Source: Burkholderia ubonensis subsp. mesacidophila (lineage in GTDB: Bacteria; Pseudomonadota; Gammaproteobacteria; Burkholderiales; Burkholderiaceae). Taken from it: DNA of 64,000 bases. The DNA lies in the NCBI RefSeq assembly GCF_002097715.1, contig NZ_CP020737.1, forward strand, positions 1,612,001 to 1,676,000, in the 5' to 3' direction. The notes beneath the pieces are model-generated. The model was not told where the DNA came from and made no database searches. It saw only the letters and a list, made by a program, of their open reading frames with translations. Positions 26,336-37,380 of this stretch are shown here, piece by piece (position 1 is the first letter of the stretch; each line of letters begins with the position of its first letter). A program made the translations under genes and the position numbers.

Positions 26336-28471
26336 ATGTCGAGTCACGTTGCGAAGTTTGCGTTGAAGCCGGCCGTCGTCGCCGGCCTGTATCTGATGGG
26401 GGCCTCCTGCGCGTGGGCGCAGACGCCTGACAAGCAGGGCGATGCCGCTGCGTCGGCCGCGTCCGGCGAGCCGGCGGCGATGAAGGAAATCGTCGTGACG
26501 GCGAGCCGCCGCGAGCAGGAGATCAAGGAGGCGCCCGCGAGCATCTCGGTGATCACCCGCGACGAGATCGAGGCGAAGCCCTATACGTCGGTTGCCGAGA
26601 TCGTCAGCAAGGTCGAGGGCGTGAGCGTCGTCGGCGGATCGCCGAACGACCAGGACATCTCGATTCGCGGGATGCCCGGCGAATACACGCTGATCCTCGT
26701 CGACGGCCGCCGGCAGAACACCCGCGAAACGATGAACCGCGGCACCGCGGGCGTGCAGTCCAACCTGCTGCCGCCGCTCTCCGCGATCGAGCGGATCGAG
26801 GTCGTGCGCGGGCCGATGTCGTCGCTGTACGGCGCCGACGCGATGGGCGGCGTGGTCAACGTGATCACGCGCAAGGTGCCGAAGCGCTGGGGCGGCACGC
26901 TCACCGCGAGCAGCGTGTGGCAGCTCGAGTCGAACCAGGGCGATACGCAGAGCGTCGATTTCTGGCTCGGCGGCCCGCTGAAGTCCGACGTGCTCGGGCT
27001 GCAGGCGTCCGGGCGCCTGCTGCACCGGGGCGAGGACAACATCTTCTACCCGGCGAGCGGGGCGAGCGGCGCGAACGGGCAGCGCATCGGCAGCTTCGAC
27101 GTGAAGCTGTCCGCGAAGCCGACCCGCGACCAGGACATCAGCGTCAACGTCGGGCGCGAACAGCTCACCTATCTCAGCACGCCGGGCAAGAGCGAGGCGC
27201 CGCTCACGCCGCGCACCGCGACTTCCGCGGTCACCGAGACGCGCCACGTCCGCGACTACTGGGGCATCACGCACGACGGCCGCTGGGGCTTCGGCAACAC
27301 GACGCTGTCGCTGTACGGCGAGCGCGGCGTGCAGGATCAGTGGACGCCGGCGGGGCGCTCGTCGGTGAAGCCTGCGCTGACGGACACGATCCTCGAGGGC
27401 AAGGTCGAAGTGCCGTGGTGGGGCGAGCGCAACATCCTGACCGTCGGCGGCCAGCACATCTGGTCGCGGCTGTCGGGCGTCGGCAGCCAGGACGCGGTGC
27501 CGAAGGGGCACGCGATCAATTCCGACCGCATCTCGCGCAACGCGTGGGCGCTGTTCGGCGAGAACGAGTACTTCTTCAACGACCGCTTCACGCTGACGAC
27601 CGGCGTGCGGCTCGATCACGACGAGCGCTATGGCAGCCACGTGAGCCCGCGCGTCTACGGCGTGTACAAGCTCACCCAGGCGTGGACGGTGCGCGGCGGC
27701 GTGTCGACCGGCTTCCGGCCGCCGTCGCTGCGCCAGAGCACGGGCGGCTACTGCATGACCTCGGGCGGCGCGGCGGGCGCGGTGCCCGGCACGCTGTGCG
27801 GCAATCCGGACCTGAAGCCCGAGACCAGCGTGACCGAGGAACTCGGCGTGCGCTATGACATGGGCGACACATACGCGGGCCTGACGCTGTTCAACAACCT
27901 GTTCAGGAACAAGGTCGCGAGCTACGACACGGGCGTCGCCGATCCGCGCTCGCCGGGCCGCAACATCTACAAGTACGACAACATCGACCGGGTCAAGCTG
28001 TACGGGCTCGAGCTCGGCGCGGGCACGCGCGTGACGCGCACGGTGCGGGTGTCGGGCGCGTACACGCTCACGCAGTCGCGCCGCGAAGGCAGCGGCGAGA
28101 AGGCGTTCAACGGCGGCTCGCTCGACGGCCAGCCGCTCGACAAGACGCCGAAGCACAAATTCAACGTGCAGGTCGACTGGACGCCGACGCCGAAGCTCGA
28201 CCTGTATGCGACCGCCAACTACATCGGCAACGAATACTGGGCGGCGTTCCGCAACGGCGCGCAGGGCGTGCGCGAGCGGCCGTCGACGACGACCTTCGAC
28301 CTCGGCGGCCGTTACCGGATCGACAAGCGCTTCTCCGTCAATTTCGCGGTGCTGAACGTGACCAACAAGATGGTTCCGGTCGACGACCGCACGCGCGCGA
28401 ACGGCCTGAGCGGCAACTGGCTCGTCGACCAGGGCCGCCGCATCGCGGTGAGCCTCACGGCCGAAATGTGA
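26336..28471 (+). CDS. TonB-dependent outer-membrane receptor for catecholate siderophore (FepA type)
   Basis: A 711-residue outer-membrane barrel with a signal peptide (ending SCAWAQ). Next come the TonB-box-like [10 protein letters not shown] and a plug domain with the conserved [23 protein letters not shown] and [25 protein letters not shown]. The barrel ends VSLTAEM. Short Cys-containing loop [23 protein letters not shown] resembles the FepA extracellular loop. I start at ATG 26336; the TTG at 26312 is less likely. Energised by TonB/ExbBD from elsewhere, it imports the ferric siderophore made by the downstream genes. It is 66 bp upstream of entC and on the same strand. Confidence 0.94.
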   Translation: MSSHVAKFALKPAVVAGLYLMGASCAWAQTPDKQGDAAASAASGEPAAMKEIVVTASRREQEIKEAPASISVITRDEIEAKPYTSVAEIVSKVEGVSVVGGSPNDQDISIRGMPGEYTLILVDGRRQNTRETMNRGTAGVQSNLLPPLSAIERIEVVRGPMSSLYGADAMGGVVNVITRKVPKRWGGTLTASSVWQLESNQGDTQSVDFWLGGPLKSDVLGLQASGRLLHRGEDNIFYPASGASGANGQRIGSFDVKLSAKPTRDQDISVNVGREQLTYLSTPGKSEAPLTPRTATSAVTETRHVRDYWGITHDGRWGFGNTTLSLYGERGVQDQWTPAGRSSVKPALTDTILEGKVEVPWWGERNILTVGGQHIWSRLSGVGSQDAVPKGHAINSDRISRNAWALFGENEYFFNDRFTLTTGVRLDHDERYGSHVSPRVYGVYKLTQAWTVRGGVSTGFRPPSLRQSTGGYCMTSGGAAGAVPGTLCGNPDLKPETSVTEELGVRYDMGDTYAGLTLFNNLFRNKVASYDTGVADPRSPGRNIYKYDNIDRVKLYGLELGAGTRVTRTVRVSGAYTLTQSRREGSGEKAFNGGSLDGQPLDKTPKHKFNVQVDWTPTPKLDLYATANYIGNEYWAAFRNGAQGVRERPSTTTFDLGGRYRIDKRFSVNFAVLNVTNKMVPVDDRTRANGLSGNWLVDQGRRIAVSLTAEM

Positions 28472-28536
28472 CGGCGTGGCCGGCGCGCCGTGTGCAGGCC
28501 CATTGCGCCGGCCCATTCAATCTGGAGGTCAATCTC

Positions 28537-29709
28537 ATGAACATGGTTTCCCGTCCCGCGACACTATTTGCACCCCGAAACATCTGGGAGCTCTATCGCC
28601 CCGACACGCCGCTGTTTCTCGCGACGCCGGCCCATGCGCTGCTCGCGACCGACGCGGCGGACGTCGTCCCGCACGCCGATGCGCCGCTCGCGTCGCGCGT
28701 CGCGGATGCGCTGCGCGATGCTCGAGAGAACGGGCACACCGGCGCGGCGGTCGTCGGCGCGGTGCCGTTCGACGTCGATGCGCCCGCCGCGCTGAGGGTC
28801 GCGCGCACGCTGTTGCGCGCCGGCCCGCTTGGCTCGCTGCGCGGCCCGGAACTCGCGGCGACGCGTCATGCGACGCGCGCGGTGCCGTCGGCGGAGGTCT
28901 ATGGGAACGCGGTCGAGCAGGCCGTCGCCCGCATCCGCGCGGGCGAGCTCGGCAAGGTCGTGCTGGCCCGTACGCTCGAGATCACCGGCGAACGGCCGGT
29001 CGACGTCGCGCCGCTGGTCGCGCGGCTCGCGGCCCGCAATCCGCAGGGCTATACGTTCTCCGTCGATCTGGGCGCCGGCCGCACGCTGCTCGGCGCGAGC
29101 CCGGAACTGCTCGTGAACCGCTTCGGCGGCATCGTGCGCGCGAATCCGCTCGCGGGCTCGGCGCCGCGCAGCCCCGACCCGGTCGAGGATCGCCGCCGCG
29201 CAGACGCGCTGCTCGCCTCCAGGAAGGATCTCGACGAGCACCGGATGGTCGTCGACGCGGTGCGCGACGCGCTCGCGCCGTTGTGCCGGCGTCTCGACGT
29301 GCCCGTGCGTCCGTCGCTGATCCACACCGAGACGATGTGGCACCTGTCCACCGAAGTGCGCGGCGAAACCGACGCCGACGCGCTGACGCTCGCGCTCGCG
29401 CTGCATCCGACGCCGGCCGTCTGCGGCGCGCCGCGCGCGGCCGCCCGTGCGTGCATCCGCGACGCGGAGCCGTTCGACCGCGGCTTCTACGCGGGGATGC
29501 TCGGCTGGGTCGATACGCAAGGCGACGGCGAATGGGTGGTGACGATCCGCTGCGCGGAAGCGCACGACCGTACGCTGCGGCTCTACGCGGGCGCGGGCGT
29601 TGTCGGCGAGTCGACGCCCGGCGGCGAGTGCGCGGAGACCGCCGCGAAATTCCGGACGATGCTCGACGCGCTCGGCGTGAGCCACGACGTCGCGCCGGAG
29701 GCCGCATGA
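28537..29709 (+). CDS. entC: Isochorismate synthase
   Basis: A 390-residue chorismate-utilising enzyme converting chorismate to isochorismate, the first committed step to 2,3-dihydroxybenzoate (DHB). The C-terminal catalytic domain shows [44 protein letters not shown] and EHRMVVDAV. Next are HLSTEVRGE and PAVCGAPR, with YAGMLGW and IRCAEA at the end. The start at 28537 has GGAGG 8 bp upstream. Length matches EntC/DhbC (~390). Its stop overlaps the next start (ATGATG), so entC and entE are translationally coupled. Confidence 0.94.
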   Translation: MNMVSRPATLFAPRNIWELYRPDTPLFLATPAHALLATDAADVVPHADAPLASRVADALRDARENGHTGAAVVGAVPFDVDAPAALRVARTLLRAGPLGSLRGPELAATRHATRAVPSAEVYGNAVEQAVARIRAGELGKVVLARTLEITGERPVDVAPLVARLAARNPQGYTFSVDLGAGRTLLGASPELLVNRFGGIVRANPLAGSAPRSPDPVEDRRRADALLASRKDLDEHRMVVDAVRDALAPLCRRLDVPVRPSLIHTETMWHLSTEVRGETDADALTLALALHPTPAVCGAPRAAARACIRDAEPFDRGFYAGMLGWVDTQGDGEWVVTIRCAEAHDRTLRLYAGAGVVGESTPGGECAETAAKFRTMLDALGVSHDVAPEAA

Positions 29710-31322
29710 TGCGCGCGTACGGCACGCCGTGGCCGGACGCGTTCGCCAACGCGTACCGAGAGAAAGGCTACTGGCGCGGGCAATCGTTCGCGCAATGGCT
29801 CGACGAGCGCGTCGAGCGGCATGGCGAGCGCATCGCGCTCGTGCAGGACGACATCCGCTGGTCGTATCGCACGCTCGGCGACGAGGCGGCGCGCGTCGCC
29901 CGCGCGCTGACCGCGCGGGGCATCGCGCCGGGCGACCGCGTGGTCGTGCAGTTGCCGAACTGCGTCGCGTTCTTCGCGGTCACGTTCGCGCTGTTCCGGC
30001 TCGGCGCGCTGCCGGTGTTCGCGCTGCCCGCGCATCGGCGGCGTGAGATCGGGTTCTTCTGCCGGCACGCGCAGGCGGTCGCGTACGTCGCGGCCGAGCG
30101 ACACGACGGTTTCGATTACCGGGCGCTCGCGCGCGACGTGCAGACCGACGCGCCGACGCTGCGGCACGTGCTGTTCACGGCGCCCGGCAACGCGAACCTC
30201 GCGCTGGCCGATGCGCCGGCGAACGTCGCGTTGCCGCCCGAACCGGCCGCGGGCGAGGTCGCGTTCCTGCAACTGTCGGGCGGCAGCACCGGCACGCCGA
30301 AGCTGATCCCGCGCACCCACGACGACTACCTGTACAGCGTGCGCGAAAGCGCGCGCATCTGCGGGCTGAGCGAGCGCAGCGTGTATCTCGCCGCGCTGCC
30401 GGCCGCGCACAACTACGCGCTCAGCTCGCCGGGCTCGTTCGGCGTACTGCAGGCGGGCGGCACGGTCGTGCTGTGCGACGGCGCGAACCCGGACGTCGCG
30501 TTCCCGCTGATCGAGCGTGAGCGCGTGACGGTCGTCGCGCTCGTGCCGCCGCTGGTGCCGGTGTGGCTGGCGGCCGTGGCGCGGCGGCGGGAGGCGCTTG
30601 CAAGTCTCGAGCTCGTGCAGGTCGGCGGCGCGCGCTTCGACCCGGTGCTCGCGGCGCGCGCGGCGGACGGTTTCGGCGCGCAGCTCCAGCAGGTGTTCGG
30701 GATGGCCGAAGGGCTCGTCAACTACACGCGGCTCGACGATCCGCGCGAACAGGTGACCGGCACGCAGGGGCGGCCGATTTCGCCGGACGACGAGATCCGC
30801 ATCGTCGACGACGACGATTGTCCGGTTGCGCCGGGCGAGGTCGGCCACCTGCTGACGCGCGGCCCGTACACGATTCGTGGCTATTACGAAGCGGACGCGC
30901 ACAACGCGCGCGCATTTACCGCGGATGGCTTCTATCGCACCGGCGATCGCGTGCGGCTGACGGCCACCGGCCATCTGGTCGTCGAAGGGCGCGCGAAGGA
31001 CCAGGTCAACCGCGGCGGCGAGAAGATTCCCGCCGAGGAGATCGAGCACCTGCTGCTCGCGCACCCGGGCGTCGTCGATGCGGCGCTCGTGCCGATGCCC
31101 GATCCGTATCTCGGCGAGCGCAGTTGCGCGTACGTGATCCGCGGCACGCCGGCGCCGCGCGCGGCGGAGCTGATCCGGTTCGTGCGCGAGCAGGGCGTCG
31201 CCGCCTTCAAGGTGCCGGACCGGATCGAATTCGTCGACGCGTTCCCGAAGACGCCCGTCGGCAAGATCGACAAGCGCGCGCTCCGCGAGCGCGTCGCCGC
31301 GCAGTTGAGCGCGTCGGCATGA
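29706..31322 (+). CDS. entE: 2,3-dihydroxybenzoate-AMP ligase
   Basis: A 538-residue stand-alone adenylation enzyme that activates DHB and loads it on the aryl carrier domain of EntB. ANL motifs are [18 protein letters not shown] (A3), [23 protein letters not shown] and [20 protein letters not shown], with the C-terminal catalytic Lys in [30 protein letters not shown] is characteristic of DHB/salicylate ligases. Start is one of two adjacent ATGs at 29706/29709 overlapping the entC stop. Length is that of EntE/DhbE. Confidence 0.95.
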   Translation: MMRAYGTPWPDAFANAYREKGYWRGQSFAQWLDERVERHGERIALVQDDIRWSYRTLGDEAARVARALTARGIAPGDRVVVQLPNCVAFFAVTFALFRLGALPVFALPAHRRREIGFFCRHAQAVAYVAAERHDGFDYRALARDVQTDAPTLRHVLFTAPGNANLALADAPANVALPPEPAAGEVAFLQLSGGSTGTPKLIPRTHDDYLYSVRESARICGLSERSVYLAALPAAHNYALSSPGSFGVLQAGGTVVLCDGANPDVAFPLIERERVTVVALVPPLVPVWLAAVARRREALASLELVQVGGARFDPVLAARAADGFGAQLQQVFGMAEGLVNYTRLDDPREQVTGTQGRPISPDDEIRIVDDDDCPVAPGEVGHLLTRGPYTIRGYYEADAHNARAFTADGFYRTGDRVRLTATGHLVVEGRAKDQVNRGGEKIPAEEIEHLLLAHPGVVDAALVPMPDPYLGERSCAYVIRGTPAPRAAELIRFVREQGVAAFKVPDRIEFVDAFPKTPVGKIDKRALRERVAAQLSASA

Positions 31323-31381
31323 CACATACGCGCGGGCGGCACGCATCGCCCGCGCATCGAATCATTCAACAGCACTCCATC

Positions 31382-32257
31382 ATGGCCATTCCAAAGATTC
31401 CTTCCTACCCGATGCCGGCCGAGCTGCCGGCGAACCGCGTGACCTGGGGCTTCGAGCCGCAACGCGCCGCGTTGCTCGTGCACGACATGCAGGACTACTT
31501 CCTCGATTTCTACGATCGCGACGCGGCGCCCGTGCCGGCGCTGCTGGCGAACGTGCGGCGCCTGATCGACTTCGCGCATGCGACCGGGATGCCGGTCTGC
31601 TACACCGCGCAATCGGCGGCGCAGACGCCCGAGCAGCGCGCGCTGCTGACCGACATGTGGGGCCCCGGGCTCACCGCGCACCCGTCGCGCGAAGCGATCT
31701 GCGACGCGCTCGCGCCGGCGCCGGGCGACACGGTGCTCGACAAGTGGCGCTACAGCGCGTTCCAGCGCTCGAATCTCGACATCCTGCTGAAAGAGCAGGG
31801 GCGCGACCAGCTCGTGATCTGCGGGATCTACGCGCATATCGGCTGCCTGATGACCGCGTGCGATGCGTTCATGCGGGACGTCCGGCCATTCTTCGTCGCG
31901 GATGCGCTCGCGGACTTCTCCGAGCGCGAGCATCGGATGGCGCTCGACTACGTGGCGGGGCGCTGCGGCAAGGTCGCGACCACCGGTGAGCTGGTCGGCG
32001 CGGCCGCGGGCGACGGCGCATCGCCGACGCTCGCGGACATCGCCGACCAGGTCGCGCGCAGCCTGCGGGTGCCGGCCGCCGATCTGCGCGCGGGCGACAA
32101 CCTGCTCGACTGCGGGCTCGATTCGGTGCGCATGATGATGCTCGTGGAAACCTGGCGGTCCGCCGGACACGACGTCACGTTCGTGCAGCTCGCGGAGCAG
32201 CCGACGCTCGACGCGTGGACGCGTCTGCTGCAGCGCACGGCGCAGGTGGCCGCATGA
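31382..32257 (+). CDS. entB: Bifunctional isochorismatase / aryl carrier protein
   Basis: A 291-residue protein. Residues 1-210 are isochorismatase ([15 protein letters not shown] with the catalytic Asp, [36 protein letters not shown]), which hydrolyses isochorismate to 2,3-dihydro-2,3-DHB. Residues ~215-291 are an aryl carrier domain with the phosphopantetheine serine in [14 protein letters not shown]. It presents the DHB thioester to the NRPS condensation domain. It starts 59 bp after entE and overlaps the DUF2218 gene by 4 bp. Length matches EntB (~285). Confidence 0.95.
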   Translation: MAIPKIPSYPMPAELPANRVTWGFEPQRAALLVHDMQDYFLDFYDRDAAPVPALLANVRRLIDFAHATGMPVCYTAQSAAQTPEQRALLTDMWGPGLTAHPSREAICDALAPAPGDTVLDKWRYSAFQRSNLDILLKEQGRDQLVICGIYAHIGCLMTACDAFMRDVRPFFVADALADFSEREHRMALDYVAGRCGKVATTGELVGAAAGDGASPTLADIADQVARSLRVPAADLRAGDNLLDCGLDSVRMMMLVETWRSAGHDVTFVQLAEQPTLDAWTRLLQRTAQVAA

Positions 32258-32574
32258 CGGCGCGCCCGATCCCGGACGCGCAACCGGCGCCGTTCGTCAG
32301 CACGGCCGAGCTCTCGCTGCCGCAGGCCGACCGCGTGCTGTTCAAGCTCTGCAAGCACTACGCGATCAAGGTGCCGGTGGTGTTCGACGAGCACCGCGCG
32401 ACGGTCGATTTCCCGTACGGCGTCTGCCGGATGGCGCGGGCCGACGACGTGCTGAGCCTGCGCTGCGAGGCCGACGCCGCGGACAAGCTCGAACAGATCC
32501 AGTACGTGATGGACGAGCACCTGGCGCTGATGTCGCGCAATCCGCAGCTCGTCGTCGCGTGGCGCCGCGCGTGA
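32254..32574 (+). CDS. DUF2218 family small protein
   Basis: A 106-residue protein starting at ATG 32254, which overlaps the entB stop (ATGA). The core LPQADRVLFKLCKHYAIKVPVVFDEHRATVDF, the Cys/Arg strand VCRMARADDVLSLRCEADAADKLEQIQYVMDEHL and the C-terminal NPQLVVAWRRA match my recollection of DUF2218 proteins, which often sit beside siderophore or iron genes. It has no signal peptide and is cytoplasmic. Function is unknown; heme or iron-related binding or assistance to the NRPS are both guesses. Tight coupling between entB and the NRPS gene says it belongs to the pathway. Confidence 0.75.
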   Translation: MTARPIPDAQPAPFVSTAELSLPQADRVLFKLCKHYAIKVPVVFDEHRATVDFPYGVCRMARADDVLSLRCEADAADKLEQIQYVMDEHLALMSRNPQLVVAWRRA

Positions 32575-32608
32575 CGCGCGCGGCTCGTTTCCCGATCAAC
32601 GATTTCTC

Positions 32609-35600
32609 GTGGCAAACCCCTTGATGGAACTCGAAGACCGACCGATGCGCGCAACGTCCGCGCAATACGGAATCTGGGTCGCGCAGCAGGTCGATCCTGA
32701 CGATCCGGGCTACCTGACCGCCGAGACGATCGAGCTCGACGGCCCGCTCGATGTCGCCGCGCTGACCGACAGCGTCGAGACGGTGCTCGATCATGCTGAC
32801 GCGTTGCACATGCGCTTCGCGTGGCGCGACGACGCGCTGTGGCAGCGGCGCCTGCCGCCGTGCGCGCGGCTGCCGCTCGTCGATTTCTCCTCGGAACCCG
32901 ATCCCGCACAGGCCGCGCGCGCGTGGATGCGCGCGTCGCTGTCGATCTGCTGCGACGTGACGGCCGATCCGCTGTACCGCACCGCGCTGCTGCGGCTGTC
33001 GCCGACGCGGCACTGGTGGTATCTGCAGGTTCACCACATCGCGCTCGACGGTTTCGGCTACAGCCTGCTCCAGCAGGCGGTCGCCGCCCGCTACAACGCT
33101 CGCGGCGCGCTCGCGGCGCCGCCCGCGCTGCCGGACTGGCGCGTCGATCGCGTCGTCGACGCGGAGGCGCGCTACCGCGCGACCGGCGGTTTCGACGCCG
33201 ATCGCGCGTTCTGGCGCGCGCACCTGCGCGACGTGCCGGCGCCGCTCGTCCTCGCGCCGCAGCAGGCGGTCGGCGCGGACGCGTTGCGCGAGACGCTCAC
33301 GCTCGACGGCACTCGAGTGCATGCGTTGCGCGAAGCGGCCGAGCGGCTCGACGTCGACTGGAACGCGTGGCTGCTGTGCGCGATCGGCGTCTGGCTCGCG
33401 AAGCAGGGCGGCCAGCGCGACCTGACGCTCGGCCTACCGGTGATGAACCGTCTCGGCACGCCGGCGCTCGGCGTGCCGTGCATGGCGATGAACATCGTGC
33501 CGTTTTGCGTGCACGTCGACGCCGACCGGTCGCCGCGAGCGCTCGCGGCCGAGACGGCCGGGCGGCTGCGCGCGATCCGTCCGCACCTGTACTACCGGTA
33601 CGGCTGGATTCGCGGCGACCTTGGCCTGCTGGAGCGCAACGCGTTCCTGTTCAACCAGGCGGTGAACGTGATGCCGTTCGAGCGGCAGGTTGCGTTCGAC
33701 GGGCTCGCGAGCGATACGTGCGCGGTCAGCGGCGGCCCCGTGAAGGATTTGAACGTGACGGTCGCGGTGCGCGCCGGCGCGTGGCACGTCACGCTCGAGG
33801 GCAATCCGAACGCCTACGACGCGACGCGGCTCACAGCGTATGCGCGCAGCCTCGCGGACTGGCTGGATGCGTTTGCCGGACACGCGCCGGACGCACCGGT
33901 CGCGCCGCTGCTCGGCGACCTGCCGCCGCCGTCGATCCTGCGCGGCGCGCCGCTTGCCGGCCCGTTCCCCGATGTGCTCGCGCTCGTCGCCCGCATCGAG
34001 CAGGAAGCGCCGACGCGCACCGCGATCGAGGCGGGCGCGCAGCGCATCGACTACCGCACGCTGCTCGCCGACGTCGATGCGCTCGCGGCGGCGCTCGCCG
34101 CGCATGGCGTGACGCGCGGCTGCCGCGTGGCGCTCGCCGCGCCGCGCGCGCCGGACGTGATCGCGGCGATGCTCGCGGTGCTGCAGGCCGGCGCGGTGCT
34201 CGTGCCGGTCGACCCGGACGGCCCGCCGCAGCGGACCGCGGCGATGCTCGCCGACGCCGCGCCCGCGCTCGTGATCACGCGCGGCGCGTATCGCGCGTGC
34301 GCGGGCAGCCTGCCGACGCTGGATCTCGACGCGCATCGCGCGCCCGTGTCACGCAGCGCTTGCGACGTGGCACCGTGCGCCGACGCCCATCAGCCCGCGT
34401 ACCTGCTCTACACGTCCGGTTCGACCGGCCGCCCGAACGGCGTGCTGGTCGGGCGCGGCGCGCTTGCGCAGTTCGTCGCGAGCACGCGCGAGCGCTATCG
34501 CGTCGGGCCCGGCGACAAGGTGCTGCAGTTCGCGCCGCTGCACTTCGACGCAAGCTTCGAGGAGATCTTCGTCACGCTGTGCAGCGGCGCGACGCTCGTG
34601 CTGCGCGACGACGCGATGCTCGATTCGGTCGACGCGTTCGCGGCCGAGGTCGAGCGGCGCGGCATCACGGTGCTCGACCTGCCCACCGCGTACTGGCACG
34701 TGCTTGCGCATGCGCTCGACGCGCGCCATGCGCAGCAGCTTCGAAAGGTGCGCCTGACCATCATCGGCGGCGAGGCCGCGCTGCCCGAGCGGATCCGGCG
34801 CTGGCGCGCGCGGTTGCCGGACCAGACGCTGCTGAACACCTACGGGCCGACCGAAGCGACGATCATCGCGACCGCTGCGTGCGTCGGCGGCCCGGGCGCG
34901 GTCTGGCAGGACGGCGAGCCGGTGCCGATCGGCACGCCGCGCGCGGGCGTCGACGCGCGGATCGTCGACGCCCGCGGGTATCCGGTCGCAGCGGGCTGTT
35001 CGGGCGAACTCGTGCTGAGCGGCGACGCGCTCGCGCTCGCGTATCTCGACAATCCGGCGCTGACGGAGGAGCGCTTCGTAATGCTGCCCGGCAGCGGCGT
35101 CCGCGCGTACCGGACCGGCGATCTCGCGACGCTGCGCGACGGCCGGCTCTGCTTCGACGGCCGCATCGACCATCAGGTGAAGATCAGCGGCGTGCGCATC
35201 GACCCGCGCGAGATCGAGGACTGGCTGCTGCGCTCGCCGGACGTGCGCGAGGCGGCGGTCGTCGCATTGCGCAGCGACGCGGGCGCGACGACGCTCGCGG
35301 CGTTCGTCGCCGGGACCGACGACATCGCCGCGCTGCGCGCGCGGCTGGCCGATGCGCTGCCGGCCGCCGCGATTCCGGATGTATGGCGCGTGCTCGACGG
35401 CCTGCCGCGCAACGCGAACGGCAAGACCGACCGCAACGCGCTGCTGCGGCTCGCGGCGCAGCGCGATGCGGCGCCGGACGACGAGCCGCAGGCCGGCGAA
35501 CTGGAGCGGCGCGTGATGCGCATCTGGCGCGAGGTGCTGGGCGAGATCGCGCTCACGCCCGCATCCAATTTCTTCGACGTCGGCGGGAAGTCGCTGCAGG

Positions 35601-36526
35601 CGATCCAGGCGAGCGCGCGGCTCGCGGCCGAGCTGGAGCGCGACGTGCCGGTGTCGATGCTGTTCCGGCATGCGACGGTCGGCGCGCTGGCGGCCGCGCT
35701 GCAGACGCCGCTCGCGTACCGGCCGCGCACCGCGCACGACGCGTTCGCGCCGCATCTGGCGATCCACGCAGGGCGCGACGGCGGCCCGCGGCTCATCTGC
35801 CTCCATCCGGCCGACGGCCTCGCATGGAGCTATCTGCGGCTCGCCGCGCATCTCCCGGACGTCGCGCTCGACGGCCTGCAACTGTCGGTCGAGGACACCC
35901 GGCGCGCCGCGGATTTCGATGCGCTCGTCGCCACCTACGTGCAGCGCGTGCGCGCGCTCCAGCCGGACGGGCCGTACCACCTGCTCGGCTGGTCGCTCGG
36001 CGGCGCGCTCGCGCATGCGGTCGCCGCGACGCTTGCACGCGACGGCCACGCGGTCGGCCTGCTCGCGCTGATGGACAGCTATCCGGCGTCCGCATGGGAG
36101 ACGCAGCCGCAGCCGACGCCGGGCGATGCGCTGCGCATCCTGCTCACGGTGAACGGCGATTTCGACACGGCCGATCTGCCCGACGACGCGCTGCGCCAGC
36201 GGCTGTTGCGGGCGAACAGCCCGTTCGCGGCGCTTGGCGCGGTGGGGCTCGAAGCGTTCGTGGACGCGACGCTGCGGCAGATGCGCCTGTTCCGCGCGGC
36301 AAGCACGCCGCGCTACGACGGCGCGCTGCTGCTGTTCAACGCGGCGCGCAAGCGGCCGGGCCTGCCAGTGCCCGACAGCTGGCGCGCCCATCTGGCGGCC
36401 GACGCGCTGACGTGCGTCGCGCTCGACTGTTCGCACGACGGGATGTCCGATCCCGAACCGATGGCGGCGATCGGCGCCGCGCTGGCGGAATGGCTCGCCT
36501 CAGCGACCGCCGCTGGCTCTTTTTGA
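32609..36526 (+). CDS. Single-module siderophore NRPS (C-A-T-TE), EntF-like, probable lysine specificity
   Basis: A 1305-residue synthetase with one complete module. The condensation domain (to ~430) has HHIALDG at residues 142-148. The adenylation domain (~460-950) has LLYTSGSTGRPNGV near 601, NTYGPTEATI and FDGRIDHQVKISGVRID. The carrier domain has its Ser at about 995 (FFDVGGKSLQAI). The thioesterase has GWSLGG with Ser about 1129. Hand alignment to GrsA gives the ten-residue code D-A-E-D-I-G-T-I-I-K, unlike the serine code of EntF (DVWHFSLVDK) and similar to lysine/beta-lysine codes (DxEDxGTxxK as I recall). It would join DHB from EntB to lysine. The first codon is a GTG; ATGs at 32624 and 32645 are alternatives. 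No epimerase or reductase domain is present. Confidence 0.93.
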   Translation: MANPLMELEDRPMRATSAQYGIWVAQQVDPDDPGYLTAETIELDGPLDVAALTDSVETVLDHADALHMRFAWRDDALWQRRLPPCARLPLVDFSSEPDPAQAARAWMRASLSICCDVTADPLYRTALLRLSPTRHWWYLQVHHIALDGFGYSLLQQAVAARYNARGALAAPPALPDWRVDRVVDAEARYRATGGFDADRAFWRAHLRDVPAPLVLAPQQAVGADALRETLTLDGTRVHALREAAERLDVDWNAWLLCAIGVWLAKQGGQRDLTLGLPVMNRLGTPALGVPCMAMNIVPFCVHVDADRSPRALAAETAGRLRAIRPHLYYRYGWIRGDLGLLERNAFLFNQAVNVMPFERQVAFDGLASDTCAVSGGPVKDLNVTVAVRAGAWHVTLEGNPNAYDATRLTAYARSLADWLDAFAGHAPDAPVAPLLGDLPPPSILRGAPLAGPFPDVLALVARIEQEAPTRTAIEAGAQRIDYRTLLADVDALAAALAAHGVTRGCRVALAAPRAPDVIAAMLAVLQAGAVLVPVDPDGPPQRTAAMLADAAPALVITRGAYRACAGSLPTLDLDAHRAPVSRSACDVAPCADAHQPAYLLYTSGSTGRPNGVLVGRGALAQFVASTRERYRVGPGDKVLQFAPLHFDASFEEIFVTLCSGATLVLRDDAMLDSVDAFAAEVERRGITVLDLPTAYWHVLAHALDARHAQQLRKVRLTIIGGEAALPERIRRWRARLPDQTLLNTYGPTEATIIATAACVGGPGAVWQDGEPVPIGTPRAGVDARIVDARGYPVAAGCSGELVLSGDALALAYLDNPALTEERFVMLPGSGVRAYRTGDLATLRDGRLCFDGRIDHQVKISGVRIDPREIEDWLLRSPDVREAAVVALRSDAGATTLAAFVAGTDDIAALRARLADALPAAAIPDVWRVLDGLPRNANGKTDRNALLRLAAQRDAAPDDEPQAGELERRVMRIWREVLGEIALTPASNFFDVGGKSLQAIQASARLAAELERDVPVSMLFRHATVGALAAALQTPLAYRPRTAHDAFAPHLAIHAGRDGGPRLICLHPADGLAWSYLRLAAHLPDVALDGLQLSVEDTRRAADFDALVATYVQRVRALQPDGPYHLLGWSLGGALAHAVAATLARDGHAVGLLALMDSYPASAWETQPQPTPGDALRILLTVNGDFDTADLPDDALRQRLLRANSPFAALGAVGLEAFVDATLRQMRLFRAASTPRYDGALLLFNAARKRPGLPVPDSWRAHLAADALTCVALDCSHDGMSDPEPMAAIGAALAEWLASATAAGSF

Positions 36527-36539
36527 GGAATTCGAATCG

Positions 36540-37346
36540 ATGAATGCACAGGCAGGAATGACTTTTCCGGGTACGGTCGCCGTCGTGAGCGGCGCGGCCC
36601 AGGGCATCGGCGCAGCCGTCGCGCGCGCGCTCGCCGCGCGCGGGATCGAGGTCGCCGCGTTCGACGTCGACGGCGACGCGCTGGCGCGCCACGCGGCCGA
36701 CGGCGCGGCCGATAGTGCGCCATTCAGCGCGCGGATCCATCCGTTCACGGTCGACGTCGCGGACGCGGCGGCTGTCCATGATGCGGTCGCACGCGTGGAG
36801 GAGACGGTCGGTCCGATCGGGATGCTCGCGAATGTCGCGGGCGTGTTGCGGCTCGCGGCGGCGACGTCGCTGAGCGACGCCGACTGGGCGCACTGTTTCG
36901 CGGTGAATACGCACGGGGTGTTTCACCTGTCGCGCGCGGTCGCGCAGCGGATGGTCGCGCGCCGCGCCGGCAGCATCGTGACGGTCGGCTCGAACGCGGC
37001 GCTGGTGCCGCGCATGCAGATGGCCGCTTATGCGGCGTCGAAGGCCGCCGCGCACCAGTTCACCCGCTGTCTCGGGCTCGAGCTGGCCGGGCACGGCATC
37101 CGCTGCAACATCGTCGCGCCGGGCTCGACCGACACGCCGATGCAGCGCCAGCTCTGGGACGGTCCGGCCGGCCCGGCGGGCGTGATCGCCGGTGCGCTCG
37201 ACACGTATCGCACGGGCATTCCGCTCGGCCGCATCGCGGCGCCTGACGATGTCGCCGAAACGGTGCTGTTCCTGCTGTCCGACGCGTCGCGTCACGTCAC
37301 GCTGCACAGCCTGTGCGTCGACGGCGGCGCGACGCTCGGCGTCTGA
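36540..37346 (+). CDS. entA: 2,3-dihydro-2,3-dihydroxybenzoate dehydrogenase
   Basis: A 268-residue short-chain dehydrogenase with the NAD-binding VVSGAAQGIGAAVARAL, NVAGVLR, the catalytic Ser in VTVGSNAALVPR, and YAASKAAA (Tyr-x-x-x-Lys). MQMAAYAASKAAAHQFTRCLGLELAG and GSTDTPMQRQLW are typical of EntA/DhbA. It oxidises the dihydrodiol made by EntB to DHB with NAD+. It starts 13 bp after the NRPS stop. All four DHB enzymes (EntC, EntB, EntA, EntE) are therefore present in this locus. Confidence 0.94.
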   Translation: MNAQAGMTFPGTVAVVSGAAQGIGAAVARALAARGIEVAAFDVDGDALARHAADGAADSAPFSARIHPFTVDVADAAAVHDAVARVEETVGPIGMLANVAGVLRLAAATSLSDADWAHCFAVNTHGVFHLSRAVAQRMVARRAGSIVTVGSNAALVPRMQMAAYAASKAAAHQFTRCLGLELAGHGIRCNIVAPGSTDTPMQRQLWDGPAGPAGVIAGALDTYRTGIPLGRIAAPDDVAETVLFLLSDASRHVTLHSLCVDGGATLGV

Positions 37347-37380
37347 CGGTGTTCCGCTTCCATTTTCCGGAGCTTCAACG

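Noticed and set aside
26303..28516. 737-codon minus-strand frame
   Set aside because: Exact antisense shadow of the TonB receptor, with Arg/His-rich nonsense composition.
32821..36543. 1240-codon plus-strand frame inside the NRPS gene
   Set aside because: Out-of-frame shadow (extreme Arg/Ala content). The NRPS motifs are all in the other frame.
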